DNA of 64,000 nucleotides from Psychroflexus lacisalsi (GCF_020164495.1 NZ_JAIQYZ010000007.1:62001-126000), one strand, 5' to 3'; positions 36,685 to 46,238 are shown, counted from the stretch's first letter. The notes: generated by a model from the sequence alone, not told the origin. Numbers and translations: made by a program.

Positions 36685-37374
36685 ATGTTTATACCTTTTG
36701 CTCAAGAAACCCCTGACGTTGCTGAGGAAGTCGTTGAAGAAAAAACCTTATCCATCATCGATTTAATGTTTAGTGGTGGTCCGGGAGGAACCATTATCAT
36801 ACTGATTTTGGCTGTGCTTTTATTTTTTGCGATTTACATCTATTTTGAACGCATATTTGCCATAAAAGCGGCTTCCAAGACCGATAAGAATTTTATGAAT
36901 CAGATTAAAGACAGCGTGACTTCTGGCAATATAGAATCGGCAAAAATTCGCTGTGCCCAGGAAAATTCTCCTGTCGCCAGGCTTACTGAAAAAGGAATTT
37001 CAAGAATTGGTTCTCCGCTGGAAGACATCAATACAGCCATCGAAAATGCCGGTCGTCTTGAAGTTTACAAATTGGAGAAAAACGTGAGTGTGCTGGCCAC
37101 CATCGCCGGTGCAGCACCAATGATCGGTTTCCTGGGAACAGTGATAGGAATGGTTATCGCCTTCCATGAATTGGCAACTAGTAGCGGGCAAGCCGAAATG
37201 GGATCTCTCGCAGAAGGCATTTATACAGCTATGACCACTACCGTTGCAGGACTTATCGTGGGCATTATCGCTTACATTGGCTATAACCATGTTGTGGTAA
37301 GAACAGATAAAGTGGTTCACCAGATGGAAGCCACCGCTGTTGATTTCTTAGACTTATTAAATGAACCTAGCTAG
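36685..37374 (+). CDS. exbB: ExbB/TolQ-type proton channel subunit
   Basis: Inner-membrane protein of 229 residues with three helices (about 33-55, 133-155, 173-195). The MotA/TolQ/ExbB signature lies in LATIAGAAPMIGFLGTVIGMVIAF, split here as ATIAGAAPMIGFLG (about 136-149) and GTVIGMVIAF, followed by TAMTTTVAGLIVGIIAYIGYN. With ExbD and TonB, encoded next, it converts proton motive force into energy for outer-membrane receptors. The exbD start lies 2 bases after its stop. Confidence 0.93.
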   Translation: MFIPFAQETPDVAEEVVEEKTLSIIDLMFSGGPGGTIIILILAVLLFFAIYIYFERIFAIKAASKTDKNFMNQIKDSVTSGNIESAKIRCAQENSPVARLTEKGISRIGSPLEDINTAIENAGRLEVYKLEKNVSVLATIAGAAPMIGFLGTVIGMVIAFHELATSSGQAEMGSLAEGIYTAMTTTVAGLIVGIIAYIGYNHVVVRTDKVVHQMEATAVDFLDLLNEPS

Positions 37375-37376
37375 TT

Positions 37377-37769
37377 ATGAATCTACGAGGTAGAAATAAA
37401 GTAAGTGCCACTTTCAGCATGTCTTCCATGACAGACATTGTTTTTCTGTTGCTTATCTTCTTCATGTTGACGTCTCCAGTAATAACACCAGAAGCATTGG
37501 ATTTGATTTTGCCAAAAGCTAAAGGAAAAACTACTTCTACTCAAAATGTTGCGGTAAGTATTACTAAAGATTTGGAGTTTTACGTGAATGAAGAAAAAGT
37601 AAATTCCAACAGAATTGAAAGCACTTTGAAATCGAAACTCAGAGGAATTGAAGAACCTACTATTATTCTGAGAGCTGCAGAAGGTGTGCCTATTGAAAAG
37701 GCTGTGAGAATAATGGACATAGCCAATAGAAATAAATATAAAATTGTTTTGGCCGTCAAACCCAACTAG
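37377..37769 (+). CDS. exbD: ExbD-type biopolymer transport protein
   Basis: Protein of 130 residues with one N-terminal helix (about 15-37) containing the conserved Asp at MTDIVFLLLIFFML, which carries protons, and a periplasmic domain ending with the family segment IILRAAEGVPIEKAVRIMDIANRN. It is translationally coupled to exbB and tonB (gaps of 2 and 3 bases). Confidence 0.93.
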   Translation: MNLRGRNKVSATFSMSSMTDIVFLLLIFFMLTSPVITPEALDLILPKAKGKTTSTQNVAVSITKDLEFYVNEEKVNSNRIESTLKSKLRGIEEPTIILRAAEGVPIEKAVRIMDIANRNKYKIVLAVKPN

Positions 37770-37772
37770 AGC

Positions 37773-38657
37773 GTGAGTCTATTTAAAACAAAACACGAGA
37801 AAAAGTCATTTCTGATCACTTCGGGAATTTATATCCTGTTTATATTATTGATGTTTTTCTTTGGATTGAAGTACCTGGATCCTCCAGAAGAACGTGGTAT
37901 CGCTATTAATTTTGGAACTACAGAGGTTGGTTCCGGAGATGTTCAGCCCGATGCGCCTATAAAAACTTCACCTCAACCCAGAAGTACACCTCCACCACAG
38001 GAAGTTGAAGAAACCAGTACTGCAGAGAACATCCAAGAGGATGTGGTTACACAGGAAACCGAGGAAGCACCAGTTATTGAAGAAAAAAAAGAAGTCGTAA
38101 AAAAACAAAAAAAACAACCTGAGAAACCCAAAGAAGAAGTAAAAGAAAAAATAGAGGAAACTCAACCTGAACCTGCTCCAGAACCAGAGCCAGAACCTGT
38201 AAAAGAACAAAAACCAGAAAAATCGGTAACCGATGCTATGGAAAGCCTGATGAATGGCCCGGAGAACACTGGTGAGACTGAAGGAGGCGAGGGTAATGAC
38301 AATCAGGCTGGAGATAAAGGAGATCCCAATGGTGATCCCAATGCAAAAAATTACTATGGTACTGGAAAAGGACTTGACGGCGATGGAAATTATAGACTTG
38401 GAGGCAGAAAAGCCCTATCCAAAAAGACATTTGTCCAGGAATGCGATGAATCCGGAGAAGTAGTCGTTCGAATTGAAGTCAATAGAAATGGGGACGTCGT
38501 AAAAGCAACACCAGGAGCGAAAGGGACAACCAACTCAAGTGCTTGTCTAATGGATCCGGCTAAACGTGCAGCTTTAGCCACCCAATTCAATAGTGATTCT
38601 AAAGCCCCCTCTACTCAAATCGGATTTATAACTTACGTTTTCAAATTATCTGAATAA
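37773..38657 (+). CDS. tonB: TonB-like energy transducer
   Basis: Protein of 294 residues with a GTG start at 37773. One membrane helix (about 13-32) is followed by a long Pro/Glu/Lys-rich periplasm-spanning segment (about 60-150, with EPEPEPEPV-like repeats), a Gly/Asn/Asp-rich linker (about 165-210), and a C-terminal TonB-like domain (about 215-294, ending IGFITYVFKLSE) with two Cys that could pair. It completes the exbB-exbD-tonB operon and would drive the TonB receptors elsewhere in the window; folC follows after 3 bases. Confidence 0.88.
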   Translation: MSLFKTKHEKKSFLITSGIYILFILLMFFFGLKYLDPPEERGIAINFGTTEVGSGDVQPDAPIKTSPQPRSTPPPQEVEETSTAENIQEDVVTQETEEAPVIEEKKEVVKKQKKQPEKPKEEVKEKIEETQPEPAPEPEPEPVKEQKPEKSVTDAMESLMNGPENTGETEGGEGNDNQAGDKGDPNGDPNAKNYYGTGKGLDGDGNYRLGGRKALSKKTFVQECDESGEVVVRIEVNRNGDVVKATPGAKGTTNSSACLMDPAKRAALATQFNSDSKAPSTQIGFITYVFKLSE

Positions 38658-38660
38658 CAA

Positions 38661-39881
38661 ATGACATATACTGAAACGCTCCACTGGATGTTTGATCAAC
38701 TTCCAATGTACCAGCGACAAGGTCAAGTTGCCTTCAAAAAGGATTTGACAAATACTTTAGCTTTAATGAAGCAACTGAAGAATCCTCAGCATAATTTCAA
38801 AAGCATTCATGTAGGAGGCACCAATGGCAAAGGCTCCGTAAGTCATATGCTAGCTTCGGTTTTGCAAACGGCAGGTTACAAAGTAGGCTTATATACATCT
38901 CCCCACCTGAAAGATTTTCGCGAACGCATCAGAATAAATGGCGTTACCATCCCAAAAACTGATGTAATTGACTTTATAGATGCACACAAAGATTTTCTGG
39001 AAACTCAAAAGTTATCGTTTTTTGAAATGACTGTAGGCATGGCTTTTCAATACTTTGCAAAAGAAGAAGTGGACATCGCTATCATTGAAGTTGGATTAGG
39101 CGGCAGGCTGGATTCTACAAATATTATTACACCGATTCTTTCTGTTATCACCAATATCGGACTAGACCATACAGCTATACTTGGTAACACTCTGGAAAAA
39201 ATAGCTGGAGAAAAAGCGGGCATTATCAAAAAGAAGGTGCCGGTAGTTATAGGTGAAACCACAGCAGACACAAAACGTGTATTCAAATCGAAAGCAAAAA
39301 AGGAGACTTCTCCATTATATTTTGCTGAAGATATGGATGATGCTCTGCATAAAACCGATCTTGGAGGTCACTACCAGAAGTCTAACCTCAAGACCTGCGT
39401 AAAAAGTCTTGAAGTTTTACAAACTTTGGGGAACTGGAAGATTACTAAAACAGCCATTAAAAAAGGACTTGCCGAGGTAAAAGCAAGGACCCAGTTAAGA
39501 GGCCGTTGGGAAGTGCTGGAATATAAACCAAAAACAATAGCTGATACTGCACACAACAAGGAAGGTTTAGCTTTGGTGATGAAACAGGTGCAGGAAGAAA
39601 AGTATGAAGAGTTGCATATGGTTTTAGGTTTCGTCAATGATAAAGACCTAGATAGCATTTTACCATTGTTTCCAAAATCAGCAAAATATTATTTTTCTAA
39701 ACCCAATGTACCACGAGGCATGGAAGCAACGGACTTGTATTACAAGGCTAAAGATTATTCACTTTACGGCAAAGCCTTTACAACTGTTGAAAATGCATTG
39801 AAAGCAGCACAACGTGAAGCAAAACAGAATGATCTGATTTATATTGGAGGCAGTACATTTACGGTTGCAGAAATTTTATAA
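38661..39881 (+). CDS. folC: Dihydrofolate synthase / folylpolyglutamate synthase
   Basis: FolC of 406 residues, which adds glutamate to dihydropteroate and folates. The P-loop is VGGTNGKGSVSHML (about residues 51-64), the Mur-ligase-type centre includes IIEVGLGGRLDSTNI (about 141-155) and TNIGLDHTAILG (about 162-173), with GEKAGIIK after it, and AHNKEGLALV marks the C-terminal domain. Length is normal. It is attached to the tonB operon by a 3-base gap. The valine tRNA operon follows with its own promoter. Confidence 0.95.
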   Translation: MTYTETLHWMFDQLPMYQRQGQVAFKKDLTNTLALMKQLKNPQHNFKSIHVGGTNGKGSVSHMLASVLQTAGYKVGLYTSPHLKDFRERIRINGVTIPKTDVIDFIDAHKDFLETQKLSFFEMTVGMAFQYFAKEEVDIAIIEVGLGGRLDSTNIITPILSVITNIGLDHTAILGNTLEKIAGEKAGIIKKKVPVVIGETTADTKRVFKSKAKKETSPLYFAEDMDDALHKTDLGGHYQKSNLKTCVKSLEVLQTLGNWKITKTAIKKGLAEVKARTQLRGRWEVLEYKPKTIADTAHNKEGLALVMKQVQEEKYEELHMVLGFVNDKDLDSILPLFPKSAKYYFSKPNVPRGMEATDLYYKAKDYSLYGKAFTTVENALKAAQREAKQNDLIYIGGSTFTVAEIL

Positions 39882-39897
39882 AAAACAAAAAAATTAG

Positions 39898-39927
39898 TTT
39901 GAGAACTCAAAATAAGGTTTATATTTG
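39898..39927 (+). promoter_or_regulatory. Promoter of the valine tRNA pair
   Basis: TTTG at 39898-39901, an 18-base spacer and TATATTTG at 39920-39927 form a full-consensus Bacteroidota promoter 13 bases before the first tRNA. The start point should fall near 39933. Confidence 0.8.
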
Positions 39928-39940
39928 CAATCCCAATTTG

Positions 39941-40015
39941 GGGCGATTAGCTCAGCTGGTTCAGAGCACCTCGTTTACACCGAGGGGGTCGGGGGTTCGA
40001 ACCCCTCATCGCCCA
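39941..40015 (+). tRNA. tRNA-Val (anticodon TAC)
   Basis: Complete cloverleaf of 75 bases: acceptor GGGCGAT/ATCGCCC, D arm GCTC/GAGC, anticodon stem CCTCG/CGAGG with loop TTTACAC (anticodon TAC), T arm with GTTCGAAC. Discriminator A; CCA is not encoded. Reads GUA and, by wobble, GUG and probably other valine codons. Confidence 0.96.
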
Positions 40016-40016
40016 C

Positions 40017-40045
40017 TAACCCTAGCTAAAGTTAGGGTTTTTTTA
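40017..40045 (+). terminator. Terminator-like hairpin between the two valine tRNAs
   Basis: TAACCCTA pairs with TAGGGTT(A) around GCTAAAG, followed by seven T and then ATTTT. It stands directly after the first tRNA, so the second tRNA is expected at a lower level or needs read-through. Confidence 0.8.
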
Positions 40046-40055
40046 TTTTAAAGCC

Positions 40056-40130
40056 GGGTCATTAACTCAGTTGGTTTAGAGTGTCACGTCGACAACGTGG
40101 AAGTCATTGGTTCGAATCCAATATGACCCA
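40056..40130 (+). tRNA. tRNA-Val (anticodon GAC) with C at position 33
   Basis: Cloverleaf of 75 bases: acceptor GGGTCAT/ATGACCC, D arm ACTC/GAGT, anticodon stem TCACG/CGTGG, loop TCGACAA, T arm ATTGG TTCGAAT CCAAT, discriminator A, no encoded CCA. Anticodon GAC reads GUC and GUU. Base 33 is C where nearly all tRNAs have U, and the first base pair of the anticodon stem is a T-G wobble; the rest is regular. Confidence 0.88.
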
Positions 40131-40140
40131 CATCAAGCAG

Positions 40141-40173
40141 AAATCCAACGCCGAAAGGTGTTGGATTTTTTTG
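40141..40173 (+). terminator. Terminator after the valine tRNAs
   Basis: AATCCAACGCC, a GAAA tetraloop and GGTGTTGGATT form an 11-bp stem with one G-T pair, followed by T7. Ends the tRNA transcript. Confidence 0.95.
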
Positions 40174-40676
40174 TTTTTCAAAATCTTAAGCTTACTTAAA
40201 GGCTGATGAAAAATAAAAAACAAGAATGTGTCCTAGTACATTTAGATTTCTTTCTTCAGGGGCGGACTTCAACTTTGGATCAATGAAAGCTAATCCGATA
40301 CACTTCGTAATTTCAAACCACACCTACATCTTAAAATTATTTTACAATCGTTTTACAAAAAAATACTATAATAAAATAAAAACAAGCAATTTATTTATGT
40401 TTTATTTAGTAATAATTATAACTCTATATTCATTTTTAATGCTCGCTAATTTTAATAAAAATCAATAAGAGTCTACTTTTCAGAGTATTAACAATTTGTT
40501 GATAACTTTTTTTAAAGCTTGTTTTTTGTTAAATAGCTATAAATAATAAGGCTCAAATCTTAATTTTATCTTAAATAAAAACGTTGGGGTTATGAAATGA
40601 TCGATTAGATCTCCGAAGATTATTTTTTAAAACAAACGCTTTTTATCTAAAAATTTAAACCTAAAACATTAAAATC
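40174..40676. other. A+T-rich spacer without recognised genes
   Basis: About 500 bases between the tRNA terminator and the lipoprotein pseudogene. It is very A+T rich, with long A and T runs. The only open frame of size (40226-40468, 80 codons) has no convincing family features. It may hold a long leader and promoter of the downstream gene; I could not identify a clear -7 box. Confidence 0.5.
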
Positions 40677-41972
40677 ATGAAAAATTTATTAAAACCTTTC
40701 AGTTTACTTTTTGCTTGCATTGCAATGCTTTTTATGTAATCCTGTCAAGATGAAGAATCCACATCGCAAGAAGAACAAGGTGGTGTTGAATTCCTATTTG
40801 CTGGTGACAGAGTAAGTAATGCCAAGTCTGGAATTACAAATGCTAAAAACGATGCAGAATCTTGTGACATGGCTTTAGCTTCTTATGCTATTGTTGAAAT
40901 GAGCGGAGAAACTTATGAGATCGATTTAAAGGCATGGGGCGAAAGCTATAAGACAGATCTTATTGAGCTCGGTCCTGGCACTTATCAAGTGACTAATGTG
41001 CAGCTTTTTGATGCCGATGATCATCCACTTTATGCTACTCCTTTGGCAGAAAGTGAATTTGGTCCGTTTGTAAGTCAGGCACTACCTTTCGACGTAACTG
41101 TTGAAAATTACAGGAAAATTGAATATGATCTGGAAGTATTATGTATCGAAGAATTTACCCCACCACAATTTGGTTTTATATTCTGGGATGTAACAATTAA
41201 AGAAGTTAAAAATTTATGTGTATTTGCTAACTATTGTGAACCTGAAACCGGACACGCTGTAGCTTCTTTGGATGTCTTTATTTATCCAAATGAAAATGAG
41301 ACTAATGAAGAAGATTTAATCTGGAGTGGTTCAGCAGATGGTGATTATAACAGTAATGATGAAGCTAACGAACTGCTTTGTTTGAAATTCCCTTATGATC
41401 CTAGTATTCCTACTGAAGATCAATCATTCTACATCGAGTTATTTGTGAATGGTGTACTTTTAGAAACCACTATGTCATTGGATGAAGTTGACTCAATCAA
41501 TGAAGAGGACGGCTACCTTCATTTAAATGAAAATTGCGAAGATGATTATGATGACTTTGACGAGACTGGCTGCGAGACAGCATTTGCTTTTGGAAACAAT
41601 ACATTTATTGATCTTGAATTGACCAATAGTCGATGGGGATGGGCTAATGAATTTACCGATGTTCAGGATGGTACGTATACTTTGGATATTTGGGCTGGTG
41701 CTGGCCAGAACAATACCAGTAGCGGAACTTTAGTCGGTCTTTTGACAATTGAAGTCTCTGGTTCTGATGTAACTGCTACCTATGATATGAACAGCGGATT
41801 TACAATGAGTGAAACTCATTTATACCTAGGAGATAATCCACCTTCAACAATAGCCCCTGGACAGTACGGAAATACTAACAATTTGAACGGTGCAACAAGT
41901 GATTCTTTTTCAGTATCCTATAGTGGTGACGGTGACTTCTGGATCGTAGCCCATGCTGTAGTCTGTGAATAG
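40677..41972 (+). pseudogene. Lipoprotein gene with an in-frame stop in the signal peptide
   Basis: From ATG 40677 the frame runs MKNLLKPFSLLFACIAMLFM, then TAA (40737-40739), then SCQDEESTSQEE and onward without interruption to 41972. Reading the stop as Leu (TTA) or Ser (TCA) restores a classical lipobox directly before Cys22 and an Asp/Glu-rich start of the mature lipoprotein, 431 residues in all. The next ATG in frame, 40869, would give 367 residues with no signal and starting inside the mature domain. The body has strand-rich segments and a C-terminal module of about 125 residues from CETAFAF to AHAVVCE. I do not recognise the family. Either recently inactivated, read through, or a base-call error. 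Confidence 0.7.
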
Positions 41973-42010
41973 AAATTAATCATCGAGTTAACTAATAATT
42001 TATTCTTAAC

Positions 42011-42047
42011 AAATACCTCTGATCATAAAAGATCAGGGGTATTTTTA
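42011..42047 (+). terminator. Terminator after the interrupted lipoprotein gene
   Basis: AAATACCTCTGATC pairs with GATCAGGGGTATTT around ATAAAA, with a T run after it, about 40 bases past the stop. Its good state suggests that the gene upstream was functional until recently. Confidence 0.92.
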
Positions 42048-42203
42048 TAATTCGTTGATTACGAAACAAACCGAATTTTAAAAAAGTGTTTATTAAATTT
42101 AAGACCTGATCAGAAAATGAATTATAACTGGTATTCTATTTCTATTTACAGAAATGAGCTTTAGTTCTGGGGAAACTCTAAATGGTCTAAAATAACTTTC
42201 AAA

Positions 42204-42872
42204 TCATGAAATCGCCTCTATAATTTCTTTGGTAAAGGTTTTTGATATAGGTATGATATTTTCATTAATACTGATTTCCTTAGTATTGAATGCATCAATA
42301 GAATTTTTGTTGATGACATAAGAACGGTGAACTTGTAAAAAAGAAGAAGAATTCATTTGCTTTAAAAAACCTTTAATGCTGGAGCGAACTAATTTTTTAG
42401 AATCTTTTAAATGGAGTATCAAATATTGATCTTCTTTTTTGGCGAATAATATCTGTTCTTCTAATAGTATAACTTTTTTGTCTTTATCTTTTACAGTGAT
42501 TTGCCCCTTATTTTTTATTCTACTAACCGCTAACTCTACAGCAATAAAGAGGTCTTTAGTATTAAAAGGTTTTACTAAATAACTAGCAGGCTTTGTAGCG
42601 ATTGCAGCTTTTATAGTCTCTTTATCATTGAAAGCAGTGAGATAAATGAGCGGAATATCCAGTTGACTGCCCAGCCAAACCCCTGTTTGTAAACCTTCTA
42701 CTCTAATGTCTAAAATAGCAATGTCTGGTTTAAGTTTACTTATTTCTGTAAGTGCAGTTTCTACATCTGTTGCCATCCCGCAAATTGTGAAATCCAAATC
42801 CTCCAGCGTCTGTTTCAAAAGCTCCTGAGTAATAATTTCATCTTCTAAAATGTAAATTTTAATGCTATTCAT
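42204..42872 (-). CDS. LytTR-family response regulator
   Basis: Protein of 222 residues: receiver domain (about 4-118) with the acidic pocket EDE at 10-12, phospho-acceptor Asp55 in ILDIRVEG and YLVKPFN (Lys about 107), followed by a LytTR DNA-binding domain (about 128-222) with the pattern LHLKDSKKLVRSSIKGFLKQM and FLQVHRSYVINKNSI. LytTR regulators bind pairs of short direct repeats about two helical turns apart. The start overlaps the sensor gene end by 8 bases, so kinase and regulator form a cognate pair. Exact direct repeats fitting this geometry lie at 46180-46210. Confidence 0.95.
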   Translation of the reverse strand: MNSIKIYILEDEIITQELLKQTLEDLDFTICGMATDVETALTEISKLKPDIAILDIRVEGLQTGVWLGSQLDIPLIYLTAFNDKETIKAAIATKPASYLVKPFNTKDLFIAVELAVSRIKNKGQITVKDKDKKVILLEEQILFAKKEDQYLILHLKDSKKLVRSSIKGFLKQMNSSSFLQVHRSYVINKNSIDAFNTKEISINENIIPISKTFTKEIIEAIS

Positions 42873-45800
42873 TTGTCGAGAAAAGTAAAGTTAATTTGAA
42901 ATTAGAAGTGTTTTCAATCTTCAAATCTCCTTTCAATTGCTTGCTCATCATTTCTATTATTTTCATACCCATAGACACTTTTTTGTTCTCTTGTTTTTTA
43001 AAATTTCCATTATCAAAATATTCAAATACATAGGTTTTGTCCTGCTTTTTAAAATAAATAGAAATTACCGGATGCTCAATTTCTGTAAAAGCGTGTTTGT
43101 TGGAATTATTTATCAATTCATTTAATAACAATGAAAATGGAGTGGCTTTTTTTACGCTTAAGAGGGAAGCATCTATATCTAGTTGGTAGCTCACATTATC
43201 CAGGAAAAGCTTTTGGTAGTAGGTTACGCTGTTTTCTATGTTTTCTTTAACAGAAATAAAATCCTGATTACTGGTATGATACAATAGGTTGTGAATGCCT
43301 GCAATAGACTCTATTCTGCTCTGGCTATCCTGCAATTTTAGTTTTAATTCCTCGTTTTTGCTTTTGGCAATTTGCAAGCCTAATAGCCCGGAAACAATTT
43401 GAAGATTATTTTTTATCCTGTGATGAATTTCCAACATCATAGTATTTTTGATGTTAGCTTCATTTAGAGCCATTTCATTTTTTGCAAATAACACCTGTTT
43501 TATTCTATACTGATAAAATAGATATACAACTGAGAGGGAAACAAAACCGAGAAGAAGCAGAATAAACCACCAGGTTTTATAAAAAACTTCTTTAGAAATT
43601 ATTTTGAGCGCAACCCTTTCTCCTATCTTTGGTTGAGATGGACTAAAGGCCTCGACCTCCAATGTATATGTTCCTGCAGCCAGATTTGCATAGAGAAGTT
43701 CTCTTCCTGGATAAGTTGTAAACCAGTCTGAATCACTTTCAGAATTCAACAGTCGAAATCGGTACTTAATATCTTGGGGAACGATCTCTCCTAGTACGGA
43801 TAATGTTGCCGAAAACCTTCTGTATTCTGCAGGCAATACTATCTCGCTGGTATTATTTAAAAAATCTGGAGAAGCATTGACTGTCCAACGATCATTTTCT
43901 GAATTAAAAAAAGAAATTGACGTAAACTGAGGCTGCACATTGGTATCAGTTTCAACTATTTCATCAGGCTTAAAGTAGCTGAGTCCTTTGAAGCTTCCCA
44001 TCAAAATACTGCCATCTTGCTCATCTTTATAGGTGCTGAACCTGTTGCCTTCAAGCTCATAAACACCGTCTTCAGTAGTGTATCTAGCTATTTTTTTTGA
44101 AGTCGGGTTAACCGAAACAATTCCCGCATAGGTATTTAGCCATAACGTGCCTGTATCGTCTGCTATCATTCCCACGATAGAAGCCTTTAACTCATCTTCG
44201 TAGAAGAGAGTTAATTCCTTAGTTGTAGTATCGAATGAATAGATTTCACCAAATTTTGTAGAAACCAGGACCCCATAATCTTCCAGATAGTTAATAGATA
44301 GTAAATCATCTGTTTCTACATTTTCAAATTCATAGGTATTAAAAGTGCCATTCTCGTATTCAAAAATCCCCTGAAAGGAGGTTGCATAGAGTCTTGTGCC
44401 ATCTGTTGTAAATTCCTTCACCTGTATAGCATCTGTATTGGTAATTTTAGTATACCTCTTTTCGTTAATGTTGTATTTAGAAATGACACCTCTTTGATCT
44501 GCAGTAAACAGAGTGTCTTTTATTTTTATGATTTCTTCACCATGTATTTTGACAGTTTTATCCTGAATTACCTTAAAATTTAAATCCAGTGTGTATAGAT
44601 CATCAGAATCCCCAATTATAAATGTGTTGTCTTTTCCAATAAAAATATCCCGGGAGTAATTAATTGCGAGCTCGGTAGTATCTTCTAGAATTTTAATTCG
44701 TTCTTCTGTGTTTTCTTTTACGTCGATCTTGTAAAACCCCTCAGCATCAGTTGCTACGATATACTTGTTTTCATTCAGTTTTCTAATCGTTCGTATACTT
44801 TTACCTTTCAAAAAAGTTTTGATTTTAGTTTCAATGAAAGAATAGGATTCTAAGGTATTTCCGTTAAGAACAACCAGGTCTTTTCCAAATTCCCTATAAG
44901 CGATTTCTGAAAAATTCTTTACTTCAATTCTGGTGAGTAACTCCTTTTGAAAATTTTTAAAACGATACAACTCAATTTCCATATTGTCACTAAAAATCTC
45001 AGTTGAATATGCTTGTTTAAAGTCTGGTGAAAACTCCAGTGTTTTGTTTTTGCTATAAAATTTATCTGTAAAAGGTATTTCTACAAATTTTGTATTTGCC
45101 TTATCAAATTTGAATGCATTTTGGTAGTCATCAATATAAGTGTAAAAGGCATCATCGACTTTGAAAGAGGGGTGTAATTCTGTTGGATAGAAATGGATTC
45201 CGCTCTTTGTTTCAAAATTATTCTCTGTTAATTTTTTTGTGAATTTCCCTTTTTTATTTAATAGATAAATCTCCTTTTCAAATAACAGCTTAATGAGCGT
45301 AAACTCATCAGTTATAACTGGATCAGCGATAAATGGATCGGTCACTGGCTTATCAAAAGGAATAGAATCTATAAATGTCAGCTTCACTTTATCAAGTTCA
45401 GCACTATAAAATTTACCTTCAGAGGTGAGAATGAGTCGGGTTAAACCATTATCCTGATGGGCTTGGGAAATGATATACTTTTGATCTAAAGTATTGTATG
45501 CTTCAACAGGCTGAATCTCTAAAGATTCTGTGTTGATGTAAAATAATTCTGCCCTTGCAGACTGATAATAGAGTTTGAGGTAGAAACCTTTGTTCTGCTG
45601 TTTCAAGAAATGTCCGTTTGTGATTTTTTTTCCGGAGATATCTGGCAACCTCAGCTTGAAAAAATTGGCCCCGTCGAAACGTTGAATCATAATTTCCTGC
45701 TCTCCATAAATAAATTCGTTTGAAAGCTTATTCTCTCCCAAAATCCACAACCAGCCGTTGGTATCATAGATGGAATGGTAAGGATTGGAAATCAGGTAAC

Positions 45801-45903
45801 CATTTGCAGAGGAGAACGTTTTTTTAGAAGTCAACACAGCACTTTCCTGCTGAGACCACAGCATGGTGCTGAACAAGAAAACTATAAAAAGTGATTTTTT
45901 CAA
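42865..45903 (-). CDS. Propeller-sensor histidine kinase
   Basis: Protein of 1012 residues starting at TTG 45903. Signal peptide to LWSQQE; residues about 25-640 are strand repeats of the two-component-regulator propeller type (for example TLWLNTYAGIVSVNPTSKK near 590); about 670-755 a Y_Y_Y domain (KYRFRLLNSESDSDWFTTYPGRELLYANLAAGTYTL in pieces); a membrane helix at about 775-797; then a HisKA_2-type dimerisation domain with the phospho-His in EIHHRIKNNLQIV (about 820-832) and a HATPase domain (LLNELINNSNKHAF, YFDNGNF, MGMKIIEMM). The large periplasmic sensor suits an envelope or extracellular ligand. Member of a pair with the LytTR regulator. Confidence 0.93.
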   Translation of the reverse strand: MKKSLFIVFLFSTMLWSQQESAVLTSKKTFSSANGYLISNPYHSIYDTNGWLWILGENKLSNEFIYGEQEIMIQRFDGANFFKLRLPDISGKKITNGHFLKQQNKGFYLKLYYQSARAELFYINTESLEIQPVEAYNTLDQKYIISQAHQDNGLTRLILTSEGKFYSAELDKVKLTFIDSIPFDKPVTDPFIADPVITDEFTLIKLLFEKEIYLLNKKGKFTKKLTENNFETKSGIHFYPTELHPSFKVDDAFYTYIDDYQNAFKFDKANTKFVEIPFTDKFYSKNKTLEFSPDFKQAYSTEIFSDNMEIELYRFKNFQKELLTRIEVKNFSEIAYREFGKDLVVLNGNTLESYSFIETKIKTFLKGKSIRTIRKLNENKYIVATDAEGFYKIDVKENTEERIKILEDTTELAINYSRDIFIGKDNTFIIGDSDDLYTLDLNFKVIQDKTVKIHGEEIIKIKDTLFTADQRGVISKYNINEKRYTKITNTDAIQVKEFTTDGTRLYATSFQGIFEYENGTFNTYEFENVETDDLLSINYLEDYGVLVSTKFGEIYSFDTTTKELTLFYEDELKASIVGMIADDTGTLWLNTYAGIVSVNPTSKKIARYTTEDGVYELEGNRFSTYKDEQDGSILMGSFKGLSYFKPDEIVETDTNVQPQFTSISFFNSENDRWTVNASPDFLNNTSEIVLPAEYRRFSATLSVLGEIVPQDIKYRFRLLNSESDSDWFTTYPGRELLYANLAAGTYTLEVEAFSPSQPKIGERVALKIISKEVFYKTWWFILLLLGFVSLSVVYLFYQYRIKQVLFAKNEMALNEANIKNTMMLEIHHRIKNNLQIVSGLLGLQIAKSKNEELKLKLQDSQSRIESIAGIHNLLYHTSNQDFISVKENIENSVTYYQKLFLDNVSYQLDIDASLLSVKKATPFSLLLNELINNSNKHAFTEIEHPVISIYFKKQDKTYVFEYFDNGNFKKQENKKVSMGMKIIEMMSKQLKGDLKIENTSNFKLTLLFSTNE

Positions 45904-46179
45904 ATTCTGGTTTAAGACCTAAAAAAAAATCAAATGTAAAAAAGCAGGCCAAGTAATTTTATGATTTGAATAATTATTTAATAAATAATCTTAGGCTAAT
46001 TTATAATGCACCAATAAATGAAGACCTAAAAGCAAAAATGAAGAACATAAATTTTTCAATTTTTGAAGGATTTCTTTTCAACAGCACCTCCAAAAAATAA
46101 GTTCTCGTTTACTTCAAATGAAATCAATTTTGAATCTTTTTTAAATAAGACAATTCAAAATATTTTGTTAACAAAATTC

Positions 46180-46210
46180 GTTCACGACAAAAAAATGACT
46201 GTTCACGACA
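46180..46210 (+). promoter_or_regulatory. Pair of direct repeats, probable LytTR-regulator binding site
   Basis: GTTCACGACA occurs at 46180-46189 and again at 46201-46210, identical in all ten bases and 21 bp start to start. LytTR regulators recognise two roughly 9-bp direct repeats with a GTT core separated by 12-13 bp, i.e. a 21-22 bp period. The site ends 28 bp before a -7 box, so it lies where the -33 element would be approached by an activator. The binding protein (the regulator at 42204-42872) is inferred. Confidence 0.7.
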
Positions 46211-46238
46211 TTTTTTAAAATCTTAATCGAGTGTTAAT

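Noticed and set aside
37968-38210. Phe-rich minus-strand open frame opposite tonB
   Set aside because: Antisense shadow of the Glu/Lys/Pro-rich linker of TonB.
40226-40468. 80-codon open frame in the spacer after the tRNAs
   Set aside because: Very A+T-rich, no family features, ordered composition or ribosome-binding context; likely chance.
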